The translations under genes and the position numbers were made by a program. The notes under the pieces are model-generated. The model saw nothing but the letters and a program-made list of their open reading frames with translations, had not been told where the DNA came from and made no database searches. Positions 1 through 11,276 of a stretch of 64,000 bases of DNA are shown piece after piece. This stretch comes from Zygnema circumcarinatum. Lineage: Eukaryota; Streptophyta; Zygnematophyceae; Zygnematales; Zygnemataceae. Where the stretch lies: assembly GCA_037447605.1 (NCBI GenBank), contig CM074804.1, positions 539,827 through 603,826 on the forward strand, read 5' to 3'. Position 1 is the first letter of the stretch. Each line of letters opens with the position of its first letter.

Positions 1-451
1 TCACTGGCATGCCTCTGATTAGCCTCAACTATTCTGTTTCTTACTGGTTCCTACCCAATATTATACCACAATATTTCTCAAGAGGAACCCAAATGGACAA
101 GGCCATGGATTTTGAAGGAGGATGCGAGCATTTTGTTCATGAAATGGGTTAGAATACAACTTTTTTAATTTTGATCGTCAGTGCAAAAAGCTTGTTTGCT
201 GGTCTTGCAGTTGATCATTGGCAGTGCTGAAGCGTAAGATTCCCTCCACGAAAATATGCAGAGGTCTGAAGCTGTGCTAACCCCCTTCTCACTCTACCCT
301 GACAATCCAGAGCCCCGCTAGGTCATGTCGCCTGGATTCAATCTCCATAGCAATTCACAAGTAACAAAAAAGGCATTTCGCTTAAACGAAGCGCAACACA
401 ATGAAGCATTGAATGAATCATTTAAGGAACTCGAAGGGAATTTACACTCAT
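1..451. other. Left flank, no gene seen
   Basis: This stretch lies downstream of the uL4m stop codon. It contains only short open frames without a recognisable protein signal, and probably holds the uL4m 3' untranslated region plus intergenic DNA. Confidence 0.5.
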
Positions 452-3400
452 TCACGACTGCTTCTCGTCAGAGATTTCTAATACTTCTTCTTCCACCGGC
501 TCGCTTATTCTTTTAGCATTCGTACGCCGAAGCCTATCCTCCACTGCTTTTACGGCATCTGCTGTCATAATAAGAGTGTCGTGCTGCAATATGCTGTACA
601 CGTTCAACCCCTGCAAACACAACCACGGTAAACAATTTACACACGGTGGGAGAGGAAGCAGAGGGGGAGGGGGGAAGGGGGAGGGGGGAAGGGAGAGGGG
701 GGGGGGGGGGAGGAGGNNNNNNNNNNGGGGGGGGGGGGAGGAGGAGGGGGAGAGAGAGAGGGAGAGAGAGGGAGAGGTCCCTTACCATAACAGGCAACAC
801 CCTGGTGTAGTACAGGTTGGCTGCTGCCCTCCTCAGCTTCTCATTTGACCTTAGCGCGCCATCCACCAATAGGACCTTCTTCGCCCCCACAGACTGTACA
901 AATGACGACATGAATTTTGTCTTGTGGTCGGGAGGCTCAAGGTTGTCCATGACGAGTAGCTGAATGAAGACGGCAACATAACCAAAAACGGAAGGGCCAA
1001 CAAAGGATAGCGAATGAGCCAGATTATGTCAGATTAATGCCAGATATGGATTAATGTTGTTTTTATTCAACTCCATCATAAATCGCTCCACTACAATCGT
1101 CTCAAGTGACGGGCCTCCATTCAGATGTATACTGAGCTCAATCTTCACATGCAAAGCTTTTGTCCAGGCGTAACTGAACGATGCATGTGATCATTTTTTC
1201 CGACATTAAATCGATGTTTGATGGCAGTTACTCACCTTCCCTTCCGCCACGCGAGCAGAGAGAGCCGACTTGAGCCCCAATCTGCGAACCTTCTTTTGCA
1301 AACCGATCTCATGGCTCCTTGGTTTTGGCCCATGCATTGTTACACCTCCACGGAACTGCCATGTGGACCTTCCCAGAAAGAACAGTTTTAACTCTCCATG
1401 TATCAAGGCAAACCAGGGAGGGAGTAAGGGAGGAAGCGAGAAGGGGATGGAGGGAGGGAGAAAGGGAGGAAAGGAGGCCCTTCTTTTGTTTCGTCACACT
1501 TGATGAAAAGAGACGAGGTACAGATTAAACACGCAGCCATTTGAACCCTTACCAAGATGTTAGACTTTGCATGTGGAAAAGAAGCACTTAAGATTGTACA
1601 GGGCCTCGATTTGCAAGATAAAGTTTCTACTTGACCAAGGCGAGGGGGAGGAATTGCACCTGCGGCCCCTTAAGCGATCCATGGCGGGCATTGCCAGTTC
1701 CTTTCTGCGGATATGGTTTCTTGCCAGTGCGATTCACCTCAGAGAAGTGAGTCTTGGTACAATGGGTGCCCTGCAAGTCCAGCCATCCTTGTATTCAGCC
1801 GGATGCTGCAACTGAGAACAAAGAGTACAAAGGTTTTTGGTACAAGTGCTGTTATACGACCGGCATAAGGGGAACATCTCTTCTCAACCAAGATTATACG
1901 AGGCCCAGAAGATTCATTCGTGCTGAAAACGTAGAGGAAGGAAGTTTAATCGTTGAGAAAGCTTTAGAAACATGCTGCTGCTATCCATTATAGGAGGCAT
2001 CCAGATGCAGCTGAATCTTTGTGCACAGAGGTACGGCATAAAGACTTATCAAAACTCAATAGGGAATCAACAGCAGAGGTAGGCGAAGGCTGTTGATGCT
2101 GGATAGCAGTGGAGAAGCAGGAGCCAACTAAGGTTTTGTCAAGACTACAGTGGACCATTCCATACAAATTGTGTCCTACCTGCCGCCTCTTGGCCAGCTG
2201 CCAGCGCACCACTCTCTGCACAATGTCAGTCCGAAGTGGCACATCAAACACATCTCCTCCCAGAACGATAGATCCGCATTCCTCAAGATTGAAGTTCTTG
2301 ATTGGCAATTCAAGATTCTCAAGGGTACCTGGCGTGCACAAAGTAACACATGAATTAGGAACTGAGAAGAGAACGGAGCCACAGTTATTTGAAATGAAAC
2401 TTGGGCCTTAGTGGACCTGAGCCTTCGGGAGCCACGGAAGGACATACAGTGTAGGTCAACGGGGGGGTTAGATGCAACCTTTCTTATGGTAATGCAATCC
2501 CCATGGAACAATCAAAGCACTTTTATTTTCACATCTTGATTTCAGAAAAAATGCACTGTATCCTGTCCCAAGCCCCTGCTGAGACATCATCGGTCCCTTC
2601 AAGCAGGCATTTCTTGTCTTTGGGATTGACGATGGCCGTGTCTAGTAAATTATTCACCAATCGCAACGCTAAAGGAGGTCATAAACCCCGTGCTCTTCCC
2701 TCCCACTGAAGCTTTATCCAGTTCCCCACAGTATGCCCTTCCATTCGACACTTCACTTTCCTCATGTGCAGGTGCTTAAAACCATCGCGACCCTAAATTT
2801 GTCAGGCAGAAAACATGCACTGTTCCTTGGAAGTAAGAAAGATACTATCAGTTGCCATCGTCCCACGCTGTACACTTGGCACGTTGACAGTTGATATTGG
2901 CACTTTGCTTCTTCAACCATTACGCCTACATTCTTTGAGATTACTATTATTTTCAACTTAAAAAAAGAAGTGGCAAATCCCCATTTCTTGTACCAAAATG
3001 TTAAGCAAGTGCTTTTCTGCCGGACGTCGAGGGGAGAAGTGGACGCCTTCTAGGGCTCAAATCGGAGAAAAACCAGCGAAAGCATATAACTGTACAGTGG
3101 AGCAGGTGCCAACGCTTTTATCCTGTTCAACAGTTCGCATGTGAAATTGTATGATCTTGCACTAATGTGCCTCCTTTCAACATGACCTAAGGCGTAAACG
3201 AGCACCTTGTGTTCGTGCAACATGGAGAGCGTTTGATGCCGCCACGGAAAGGTCAGCGCCGGAAGAAGGGAGAACAGCGGCAGGACTCGAGCAGTGTCTA
3301 AATGTATGACCTGGTGGAGCCGCCTTACTTGAGCACAATGCTGCCTCCACCTATGATTTCGAAGCCACGTATCCATGCCCATGAATATAAGTCAATGAAA

Positions 3401-3940
3401 ATGAAAAAAAGGACAAGGAGTAAGCTATGAAGTACCTGCCTCATCTTCAACTTATTCCGGGAATGAAACACTACACTATCTTTACCACCTCATGAGGATA
3501 AAAGTTTCCATTTAAGAGTAAATTCTGATGCGGTAACGAGTTATTTCCACCGAATAGCATATATAGACTGCTAGTGCCTATCCACGCCTTTCCCATAATC
3601 GCTGAAATTGAGCTCTGCGCGTACTCCTGCTCTCTCTCTGTCTGCTTCCAAATCTCCACAGAATGCCTCCCTTACCACCCCGTAATTCAAGCGCTCCTAT
3701 ACAAGCAGCTTGCTGCTACACCCCTGCCAACACAAGAAACTCACCGCAGCAGTCTTCCATAGGCGGGCTGTAGCTGAGACCACACGGCCGCCCCTCCTCA
3801 GAACGTCCATGTCCACTCAGAACAGCACCCCTATTCCTTTGTGAGCGACCTCTAACCCTAACTTGCTGCCGCGCTTTTGTAGGGTTTAAGGAAATGCCCG
3901 ACATAGATTTGCTGCCTTTCCTCCTGGCCAGCCAAGGCAT
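452..3940 (-). CDS. MRPL4: Mitochondrial large-subunit ribosomal protein uL4m
   Basis: Exons on the minus strand are 3940-3745 (tentative), 2328-2180, 1770-1660, 1355-1236, 959-786 and 610-452, giving about 302 residues. The last five exons read as a continuous L4/uL4 domain: [14 protein letters not shown], then [46 protein letters not shown], a KKVLLVDG strand, and [13 protein letters not shown] near the end. uL4 binds 23S-type rRNA and lines the exit tunnel. The form matches plant mitochondrial L4 better than the cytosolic or plastid type. The first exon is inferred: it starts at an ATG 31 nt from a telo-box, is rich in Arg/Lys/Ser as a mitochondrial presequence would be, and ends in the phase the next exon needs. 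The intron after it is about 1.4 kb and could hide another exon. The G-rich low-complexity block and N gap at 660-775 lie in the last intron. Identity is certain; the N-terminus is not. Confidence 0.85.
660..775. repeat. G/GA-rich low-complexity block with a 10-N gap
   Basis: A purine-rich run of GGGA and GAGAGG units fills most of the last uL4m intron. It is interrupted by ten N at 717-726, so its true length is unknown. Confidence 0.85.
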
Positions 3941-3970
3941 TGGGAAAGGGGCAAGCTTCAAGGGAGCATG

Positions 3971-3979
3971 AAACCCTAA
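3971..3979 (-). promoter_or_regulatory. Telo-box near the uL4m start
   Basis: AAACCCTAA lies just upstream of the proposed uL4m ATG (minus strand). Telo-boxes are common near the 5' ends of plant ribosomal-protein and translation genes, which supports placing the uL4m start here. Confidence 0.5.
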
Positions 3980-4160
3980 ATTTAACACCAGTTCCAGAAT
4001 CCGTTTGAAGTACTTAGTTCAATGGTTACGTATATCTCTTGATTTCATGTCTCCAGTTAAATCAGAAATTAATTGAGATATAACATTCAAACTTAATACA
4101 TAGAACCACGAAGACGGCTACGAACCTTTCCATTTCGAAACTTAATTCATCGAACGTCTT

Positions 4161-4214
4161 CCAATAATCACTCGCCACGTACAAGTTTCTGTCCACGTGA
4201 CGGACTCCCATTGG
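4161..4214. promoter_or_regulatory. Inverted ERSE-like pair in the uL4m/UBE2C promoter
   Basis: Positions 4161-4179 read exactly CCAAT-N9-CCACG. Positions 4196-4214 read CGTGA-N9-ATTGG, the same motif on the other strand with one mismatch. The pair sits between the divergent uL4m and UBE2C genes. ERSE is bound in known systems by NF-Y on CCAAT together with a bZIP factor on CCACG. Confidence 0.6.
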
Positions 4215-4439
4215 CTGGTGCTCGACCGTAAGCTCGGAGCAGGCGGCCGCATGTGCGTCCGTACAGTCCCGCCGCATCTGCTCGCACTGGCAGGCCGGCA
4301 GGGGAGGAGATCGGGACCGTCCGATTCATATTATGCACGTGCGATGGACGCATCTCCCTGTGCGGCGGGCCTGCCCGTTGCCGTTGGGCGCCCCTTCCAA
4401 AATTTGGGGCCCTCCCGCCAGCAGCACTGCTCTCCTGCT

Positions 4440-4630
4440 GTCAGGGGCGAGGGAGAGGGAGTGGGAGAGGGAGAACGAGAGGAGAGAGGGATAGGGAGAG
4501 GGAGAGACGAGAGGGAAGACGAGGAAAGGGAGGAGAGGAGAGGATTTTCGGGCTGTGAAGGGAGGCGCTTTTTGATTCTGCAGCGGGAAACGGATGCAAG
4601 TAGGAGAGAGGGAAGGGTTGCTGTAAGTAG
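4440..4630. repeat. GA-rich low complexity in the UBE2C 5' region
   Basis: This is a GAGGGAGA-type purine run upstream of the UBE2C start codon, probably in its promoter or 5' untranslated region. Confidence 0.7.
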
Positions 4631-4786
4631 GCGCTGGCAGCTGAGGAGGAGGGTGGTGCTGCTGCAGGGAGAATCCTCTTCAAGTTTTGCCTTTACTCCT
4701 GATTCAAGGCGCTGTTTTGGCTGCTAGAGATCCGTCACGAGAAGGCATAGTCTGAACCTTGCGGAAGATATATCTCTTTGTAGGAG

Positions 4787-6861
4787 ATGAATACTGCCAT
4801 GTATGGTGTTGCTGCTGAGTATGGCGCAGGGAAGAACTCCAAGGCTTCTGTGCAAACGGTGGACAGCCATTCCGTCGCTAGAAGGTCAGTCTGGGTGCTT
4901 GACAATAGAGGATCCTATATGGATGACTCTGATTGCAGACATTATATGAATCCATGTATTTTTGTGGCTGTGTGGATATGCATGTATGTATGCATGTGTG
5001 ATATGTATATATGCATGTAATCTAATGTGCAAATGCATGTATCAGTGCACGTACGGATGTATGTATGTGCATATGTATACGCATGTACATGTCTTTTTCT
5101 TTATGTTTGAATTTTTCACATCGGTATATTCGAAATTTTCCATGTGTATGCATAGTCCCACGTTTACCTGCATAGTGATGCAAATACATACGCGTATACG
5201 CACATGCAGACATGCATACCCCGCCATGATGTGTATGTAACCCTTGCGTACGTACGCATATGTCTATTCACGTATGCATGTCTGTACTCAAGAGGCTCTG
5301 CTTGCCAATTGAATGACACCTGGAAAGGATCTCGAAACACATCCACATCTCTTCACAAGTTGATGAAATGAGCTGCCCTTGTAAATCTGAGAGCTCGAAT
5401 TTTATGTTTTCAAATTTCTGGTTGCAGGTTGCAGTCAGAGCTGATGGCACTCATGGTAGGTGACAGGTTCACTCTTTTTTACCACCCGACTTCATTTTTG
5501 AAAGACTGACTTTCGTGCTGGTTCTTAATAAGCAAAAGGCAACTATCAGAGGGGTATTTGACAACATAAAGTTTTATGTCTGCTTAATTCTACCGTCAGA
5601 CTCGATAAATAAAATAACGAAATACTTGTGGTCATCGGACATGCCATAAATCACTAAATTCAATCACTTCAAGGAATGAATGAATTGCCTGGAAAGATGC
5701 CATAGCATTCAAAGTAAGGTTTTTGAAACTATCTGATGTTGGTATCCCTCATCTTGGTTGGACAGAAGCATCTCTTTGCTGCTCCCTTCACCGTTTTAGG
5801 AGCAACGTGGTTTTTGGCTGACGAACTGATGGTTGCCTCCTGCAGACTTGTGGTGATCCTGGCATTTCTGCATTCCCTGAAGGAGATAACATCTTCTGTT
5901 GGGCGGGCACCATTCAAGGCAGTCAAGGCACTGTCTACCAGGGTCTCACATACAAGCTGAACCTACAATTCCCTACAGACTACCCCTTTAAAGCTCCAAC
6001 TGTCAAATTTGTGACCCACTGTTTCCATCCAAATGTGGACCAGTACGGAAACATCTGCCTAGACATCTTGAAGGTATGCAGAGGCAGCCTTACACCAAAA
6101 AGAAATTTAAATAGCATGCTTCTGCACCGAAAGCCTCTCGTTAGCTCCACGTTAAGGAAATAATCACTTTTTGCTGAAACTGTCCTCTACAACGTTTGGA
6201 ATGCAGGATAAGTGGTCGTCAGCTTACGACGTCAGAACTATATTGCTTTCTGTACAAAGTCTACTTGGTGGTACGTTCCTCCCACCTTTCTGTGTTTGTC
6301 CAGGTTTCCTGCTCACGTTCTTTGATTGAATTGAGGCTTACTGGTGAATGATGCCTCTTTGCAGAACCGAACAACGACAGTCCTCTAAATGGTCATGCAG
6401 CAGCACTGTGGGCACACCAAGAAGGTAAGCAATAAGTAGAAACTTGTTGCTCAGTAAAGGAGAGAGATATTCATTAGGTAGAGAAAGGTGGTAACCATGC
6501 TCCTATTCTGCACCTCAATCGTGCTTTTGTACCATAAGCAACAGTAGGGGTTTCCTATTTAGCCTGTTAGTTGTCCTGACAGAAGTCGTACACTCTTAAC
6601 AAAATGCAAAATTTCGAGTGCATGAGGAATCTGTCGATTGCATACTATGCAATAGCGTGGTGTTGCTCCTGAAATCCTCTTCTGGCAGTAGTCCTTTACA
6701 GCCAGATTGTATTGGAGCAGTTACTCGATCGCTGCTTTCAGGGAGTTAGCCGACCGAGTTCAGATTCTTGGTTTATCCTCCTAATGGTCAGCTGTGCGTT
6801 GCCCGCAGAGTATCGGCAAGTGCTCCACAAGAAGCAAGGGGAGACGGAGGGCCTTTCGTGA
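4787..6861 (+). CDS. UBE2C: Ubiquitin-conjugating enzyme E2 C (plant UBC19/UBC20 type)
   Basis: Exons are 4787-4884, 5428-5455, 5846-6073, 6207-6270, 6365-6424 and 6809-6861, giving 176 residues. All borders are GT-AG with matching phase. The protein has a short Ser/Ala-rich N-terminal extension followed by a full UBC fold: LQSELMALM helix, [60 protein letters not shown] and [12 protein letters not shown]. The active cysteine is C113 in GNICLDIL. The E2-C subfamily loads ubiquitin for the anaphase-promoting complex, so a role in cyclin turnover and mitotic exit is expected. The N-terminal extension and [10 protein letters not shown] junction match UBE2C/UBC19-20 rather than other E2s. Intron 1 (4885-5427) holds an ATGTATGCATGTG-like alternating tract. 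The gene is head to head with uL4m. Confidence 0.95.
4960..5290. repeat. Degenerate ATGTATGCATGTG alternating tract
   Basis: Within UBE2C intron 1, purine and pyrimidine alternate for much of about 330 nt in degenerate TATG/CATG units. It is low-complexity sequence; many spurious short frames arise here. Confidence 0.7.
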
Positions 6862-7854
6862 CTGGGGAAGTCAATGGAAGCTTCATCCTGGCATGGAATG
6901 CAGCGACATTTGTCAAATTTCGGCAAATGTGCGACGCCCTGTCTACTTCTTATGGCACTATATTGGGCACTTCCCCGGTTAGTGGGAGTTGATATTCCTG
7001 GCAGGACTTTCGTACTTAGCCTTTCACTGCTAGAGTCTGGTATTGGTCATTATTTGGTTTCTAGCCAACTTCCTTCGTCCACAGAATTCTTGTTGAAGCT
7101 GTCTTCTGGCAGCAGTCTGTTGCATTCATTGGTTGCGCTTGTCAGCGATACATTCTTCATGAATCATTCAATCTTTTGTAGCCTCTTCCCACAATGCCTG
7201 CTCTAGAACCCCCCATAGACTTAGTTGAGAGAGCCTACGTCAGTAGTGAGAAAGGAGAAACGATCAGTCGTTGTTGAAGTCACAGAGAGAGAGAGAGAGA
7301 GAGATGGGGGAAAAGAAAAGTGGAGAGACAGAGAGAGTGTGAGAGAAAGGCTGGGGACTGCTTTTGACTGTAGTCTGTAGGGTGGCAAACTCTGTACTTG
7401 TCAATAAGTGGAATTTTCTGTCTTCAATTCTACCTTGTCCTCGTGCCAAATGCTCCTTCAGTTTTGCCCTTTGGTGTTGCAACGCTCGTAGAGCCACTCA
7501 GCCTGTAAGGCCAAACTGCGTGTAAAGGTGAAACTGTGAAGTAGTAACCTCACTACGAAAGCAGCCAAGTGGGCATTTTTTGTCTAAGTAAAATGTAAAA
7601 AGCGAGGGGGAGGAAAGGGCTAAAGGGGGAAACCCATACATCCCCTGCTGTTCAGATCAATGACCTCCAGTGGACCTCAGAGTCCACGCGCTTCTCTTGC
7701 GCAAGAATCTCATTGTTGAACTGTAGATCCAGAGAAAACGCAAAACTGAACACGGCCGCTGGTTTTTTCGAACACACCAAAATCTTAAGAAAAAAAATTG
7801 TTCAAATTTTCAGGCTTTTTGATTTTAACTGTTGACAAAATGCATGCATGCATA

Positions 7855-7873
7855 CGTGGCGCGTCATTATTGG
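7855..7873 (-). promoter_or_regulatory. Exact ERSE-like motif
   Basis: CGTGG-N9-ATTGG on the plus strand, that is CCAAT-N9-CCACG on the minus strand. It is preceded by GCATA, as is the copy at 38576. It lies about 0.85 kb upstream of the PLAC8 start codon. Confidence 0.55.
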
Positions 7874-8019
7874 CTCTTCACGTGAGCGATCCACCTGAAC
7901 TCGGCCATGACCGGTCGGCCCATGGCTTTTGCACAGACCATAAGGCCGTACGTCTACGTGACGTGACATAGACCACACTGTTCATAATGATTTCTGGCTA
8001 GGGTCACCACACTCGGGAA

Positions 8020-8038
8020 CGTGGCTCTATCCCATTGG
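8020..8038 (-). promoter_or_regulatory. Exact ERSE-like motif
   Basis: CGTGG-N9-ATTGG on the plus strand, spacing identical to the other copies in the window. It lies about 0.7 kb upstream of the PLAC8 start codon. Confidence 0.55.
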
Positions 8039-8237
8039 CCGTAGGACTATCCGGTTGGGCGGGAAGGTTTGTCGCCGAGTTACACCGTATCGCACCGACT
8101 ACAACCACCGGCCGGCCCACATTATTGCTCGGCACTGTTATTTCAACTGCCCGCATGCCCGTTTTTGTCTGCAATGGCTGCCCTTAAGTGACAAGGCCTT
8201 ATAAAGGTTTTTGGGCCTTTTCGTCTTTGAGCTTCCT

Positions 8238-8290
8238 CCAAAAGAAATCCGCCACGTGTGCATAAGTCTCCACGTGGCGTCCTCCATTGA
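8238..8290. promoter_or_regulatory. Paired G-boxes with degenerate ERSE halves
   Basis: CGCCACGTG (8250-8258) and CACGTGGCG (8271-8279) form a perfect 9-nt inverted repeat with a 12-nt spacer. Each half has a degenerate CCAAT box at the ERSE distance: CCAAA-N9-CCACG at 8238-8256, and CGTGG-N8-ATTGA at 8273-8290. The site is about 430 nt upstream of the PLAC8 start. Confidence 0.5.
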
Positions 8291-8721
8291 CCCAGCTGCT
8301 GGAAGTACGGAAAATAGGCCCTTTCTGGAAAATTCTCCTCGTTTCACCGCGGTCGTTCGGGAGACCTTCCGTACAGTCCCGTTCCAGCCAATCGTTGAAC
8401 GCCGTTGCACGGTTTCAGAAAAGAACCGTACTTTTTTCCACTGTCCGCGAAAGAAAAGCGCTCGTGGTTTCTGAACCGCCGTCAATAACCTCCCGGCCGT
8501 TTCCATGTCCCAGTTTCACAGTTCCGGGGCGGCTCTTTACGGCGAACGGAACTCTAGACATAGATCCCAATCCTTGGACCCGCCCCTTCTCTGAGGGTGC
8601 ATTCGGTAAGCTCTTGGAGCCGGGGGTGGTAGGGGAGTCATTTTTGCAGGTAGGGATTTGGAGGAGGCCATTAGGGTTTTGGAGTCCCTGAAAGAGGGGC
8701 TGTGTAGAGGGGGTAGAAGCC

Positions 8722-10222
8722 ATGTCGGAGAAGTATGGCACTCCTCTGTACCCCCCCGGATTGCCCCCTTCCTTGGCGGTGCCGGCAGGAATGTGGACGA
8801 CAGGGCTGTGCGGCTGCTTCGAGGAATGCGGCGTTTGTAAGTGTTTGTCGATGTCATGGGGGCGGTTTGAATCTGCCTTTTCAGGAATGCCACTTGTATG
8901 GTTGTTAGGAGTAGGGAAAGATGGTCCTGGTGTGTGCAGGCTTCCGAGCAGCAATGCTGTAGTTGTGGTGAAGATGCTATGCGTTGCTAATGTTGACGCA
9001 GAGGAACTAACGGCGAAGTTTTCGTTGACAATTGCTAAGTTTTTTTCCACATTTTGTACATGATGAGAAGTCCTCTTTTCCTTTCCCTTGTTCTCTTGGA
9101 AGCAGTGGTTACAGCTGTAAGTTTGCTCGCTCGTGAAGTGCACATGCATGGAGAAAAGTATTATCTTTGAATGACGGACACTATTCTTTCAGTTTCTTTA
9201 ATGCTTATTGTTTCTCTGGTTGCAGGTTGGTGCACGATTTGTTGCCCATGTGTCACCGTCGGGCGAAACATCGAAATCATTTCTGGCGGCCATACAGGTG
9301 TGCTCTTTCACATTCTATAAACTTAAGCATTTGTCTCGGCTATCCGGCAATTATCTTCAATGCACATGCAGTAAATAAACTGAGCTTGCTCCCTTACATT
9401 TACAAACTGTGACTATATAAAGTTACAGGGTGTGGGGACCTCCACATTGATCTGATGCCTGCACATAGCTAGATGGATTCCTTAAAACGAAAACATTGCA
9501 GATAATGCGTGTTTGCGTAGAAAGTTCACTTGAGACCAGTGCACGCTATGCTATCCACCCAGGTGGATCCACTCGATGACATCATAATGGTGACGATAAT
9601 GTGTGTGTGCAGATTGTTGTACTGGAGGCGTCGTGTACATGCTACTTCAAATGTGTTGGTTGGGGTGCTTGTACACATGCACATATCGAAAAACACTTCG
9701 TCGAAAATATGAGCTTCCAGTGAAGCCATGCCATGACTGCTGCGTACACATGTTTTGCCATGTATGCGCTCTCTGTCAGGAGTACAGAGAACTGAAAAAT
9801 CGCGGCTGGAATCCCGCACTTGGTAAGGACACTCTTTTTCCCCATATGAAATTTATTGCCTTTCCCTTAGCCTATCCTTGGAAACATGATGCCTCATGTT
9901 CAGCATGTCAAAGACCTCATTCAAGACTCTCAGTACTTGACATCTCTCAGCACAGCCGCTGCACGATTGAATGTGGCAAAATTACGTTCTTAATTTGTTC
10001 CTGCTATGGCTGTCTGTTTCGTGGTTCGATTTGTAACTCAAAGCATTGAACACGGACGCTGATAATGCCGAATAATTCCAAACGAAGGGTTGAGTGTGTG
10101 TGCCTGATGCTTGAAATTGATTTCTTGAAGAGTTTTTGTCGGAGCTTGCAGGTTTCAAACACAATACCCAGTTTCAGCATGAGATTGGGACCCCGCCTGC
10201 CACTCACCGTATGTACAAGTGA
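8722..10222 (+). CDS. PLAC8-domain cysteine-rich protein (CNR/FWL/PCR type)
   Basis: Exons are 8722-8836, 9226-9297, 9613-9822 and 10152-10222, giving 155 residues. The PLAC8 pattern is complete: WTTGLCGCFEECGVC, then CWCTICCPCVTVGRNIEI, a Cys- and hydrophobic-rich segment near residues 65-85 that may insert in the membrane, and CALCQEYRELKNRGWNPALG near the end. The tail finishes PPATHRMYK, resembling plant family members. Plant PLAC8 proteins act at the plasma membrane in organ-size control or in metal and calcium transport; which role applies cannot be told from sequence. The start ATG has a suitable context (GCCATG). ERSE-like motifs and paired G-boxes lie upstream, which would suit stress or ABA-type control, an inference only. 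Confidence 0.9.
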
Positions 10223-10314
10223 GACCCTAACAATGGGAGCCCTCAATTGGTAGGTGACTGACAGGTTCACCATATCAGATTATGTTTTTGATATCGAAAA
10301 TTCTTTTATCAATC

Positions 10315-10398
10315 CCATTCAACTATTCATATTCATATTCAGATTCAGATTCAGATTCAGATTCAGATTCGTATTCAGATTCAGATTCATATTCATAT
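10315..10398. repeat. ATTCAG/ATTCAT hexamer microsatellite
   Basis: Roughly thirteen consecutive six-base units of ATTCAG or ATTCAT, with minor variation. Confidence 0.85.
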
Positions 10399-10629
10399 AT
10401 TTGTGACGACAGGGATTGAAAACTTGCATTTAGGGAACTCTGCAACTTCAAATCTTCTGATCATCGCTGCACTCAGCAGATACGTGGATGCAGCTCGTTA
10501 AGTGTGCCATTTCCTGCTAGGCCTTCTTTTGAAGCTGTTCTCTTCGAGGAGGAACTCAGCATAGAATATCATCCTTTCCAAATGTATTATGTTTTTTAAG
10601 CAAGTATACGCTTGGCACGCTAGGAAACA

Positions 10630-10815
10630 TGTTGATGACGCTGATGTTGACGTCAAGTTGGTTGACTAAATTGACTGTGTTGTTGACTTATTATGTTGAT
10701 TTTCTCGTTGAATACATTGACTGTACTTTTATGATGTGGTTGACTACATGGACTTCGTCCTTGCAATTGTCGAGTACGTTGAATATGGTGACTACATTGA
10801 CTACTCTGTTGATGT
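10630..10815. repeat. TTGAC/GTTGA-rich degenerate repeat
   Basis: GTTGA or TTGAC recurs every 10-20 nt for about 185 nt. TTGAC is the W-box core bound by WRKY factors, but this place is 3' of both neighbouring genes, so a decayed satellite is more likely than a promoter. Confidence 0.55.
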
Positions 10816-11276
10816 TAGTACGTAGATCGTGATGATCACGCTCCTGTTCACCATGAAAGACGGAAGGGAGAAAAGGAAAGAGTGGATAGTGGGCAGGGGA
10901 GGGGAGGGGAGGGGAGGACGATGTGAATATATTCTGAGAGTGAGAACATACAGCGTGAGAGTCAACCAACACAGACATGACCATTGTAAAATAGACGTCG
11001 ATTGAGGAATAAACAAGTCCACATTATTATTTGCGGCGAGATAGAGAATGGGCCCAAAATGAGAATGGTCCCTATGCTCGTTTTCTATGCTCCTTGCTCC
11101 TCAACCTGTACGGTTGTGCTGTTCCAGTACTGTTCCGGTTTGGTTCGGCTCAAATCGGCTCTGCTCCGTTCTGTTCGATCCGGTAGAAACAATTCAAAAA
11201 TCAAAAAGAATGCACCTGCAGTAGCTTCGATGCTTTTGTGCTTCAGAGCCACGAGGAAGCGGAGGATGCGTCAGGT

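Larger units (their letters stand above)
6862..8721. other. Intergenic region upstream of the PLAC8 gene
   Basis: No gene was supported here. It contains a (GA)n run near 7280-7305, ATGCATGCATGC near 7840-7852, two exact ERSE-like motifs (7855-7873, 8020-8038), an imperfect inverted pair with two G-boxes (8238-8290), and otherwise unremarkable sequence. The overlapping open frames near 8138-8690 on both strands lack protein character. Confidence 0.6.
10223..11276. other. Intergenic region between convergent genes
   Basis: No gene was found between the PLAC8 and eIF3f stop codons. It holds an ATTCAG-type hexamer repeat (10315-10398), a stretch dense in TTGAC/GTTGA (10630-10815), a GGGAGGGGA run (10890-10918) and a GGTTCGG/GTTCTG-rich patch (11110-11190). 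Confidence 0.65.

Noticed and set aside
8415-9149. Minus-strand frame of 244 codons
   Set aside because: Antisense of PLAC8 exon 1 and its flank; the PLAC8 exons have a clear family match and the antisense product does not.
10630-10815. WRKY-responsive promoter
   Set aside because: The position is between two 3' ends, and the words look like a degenerate repeat.
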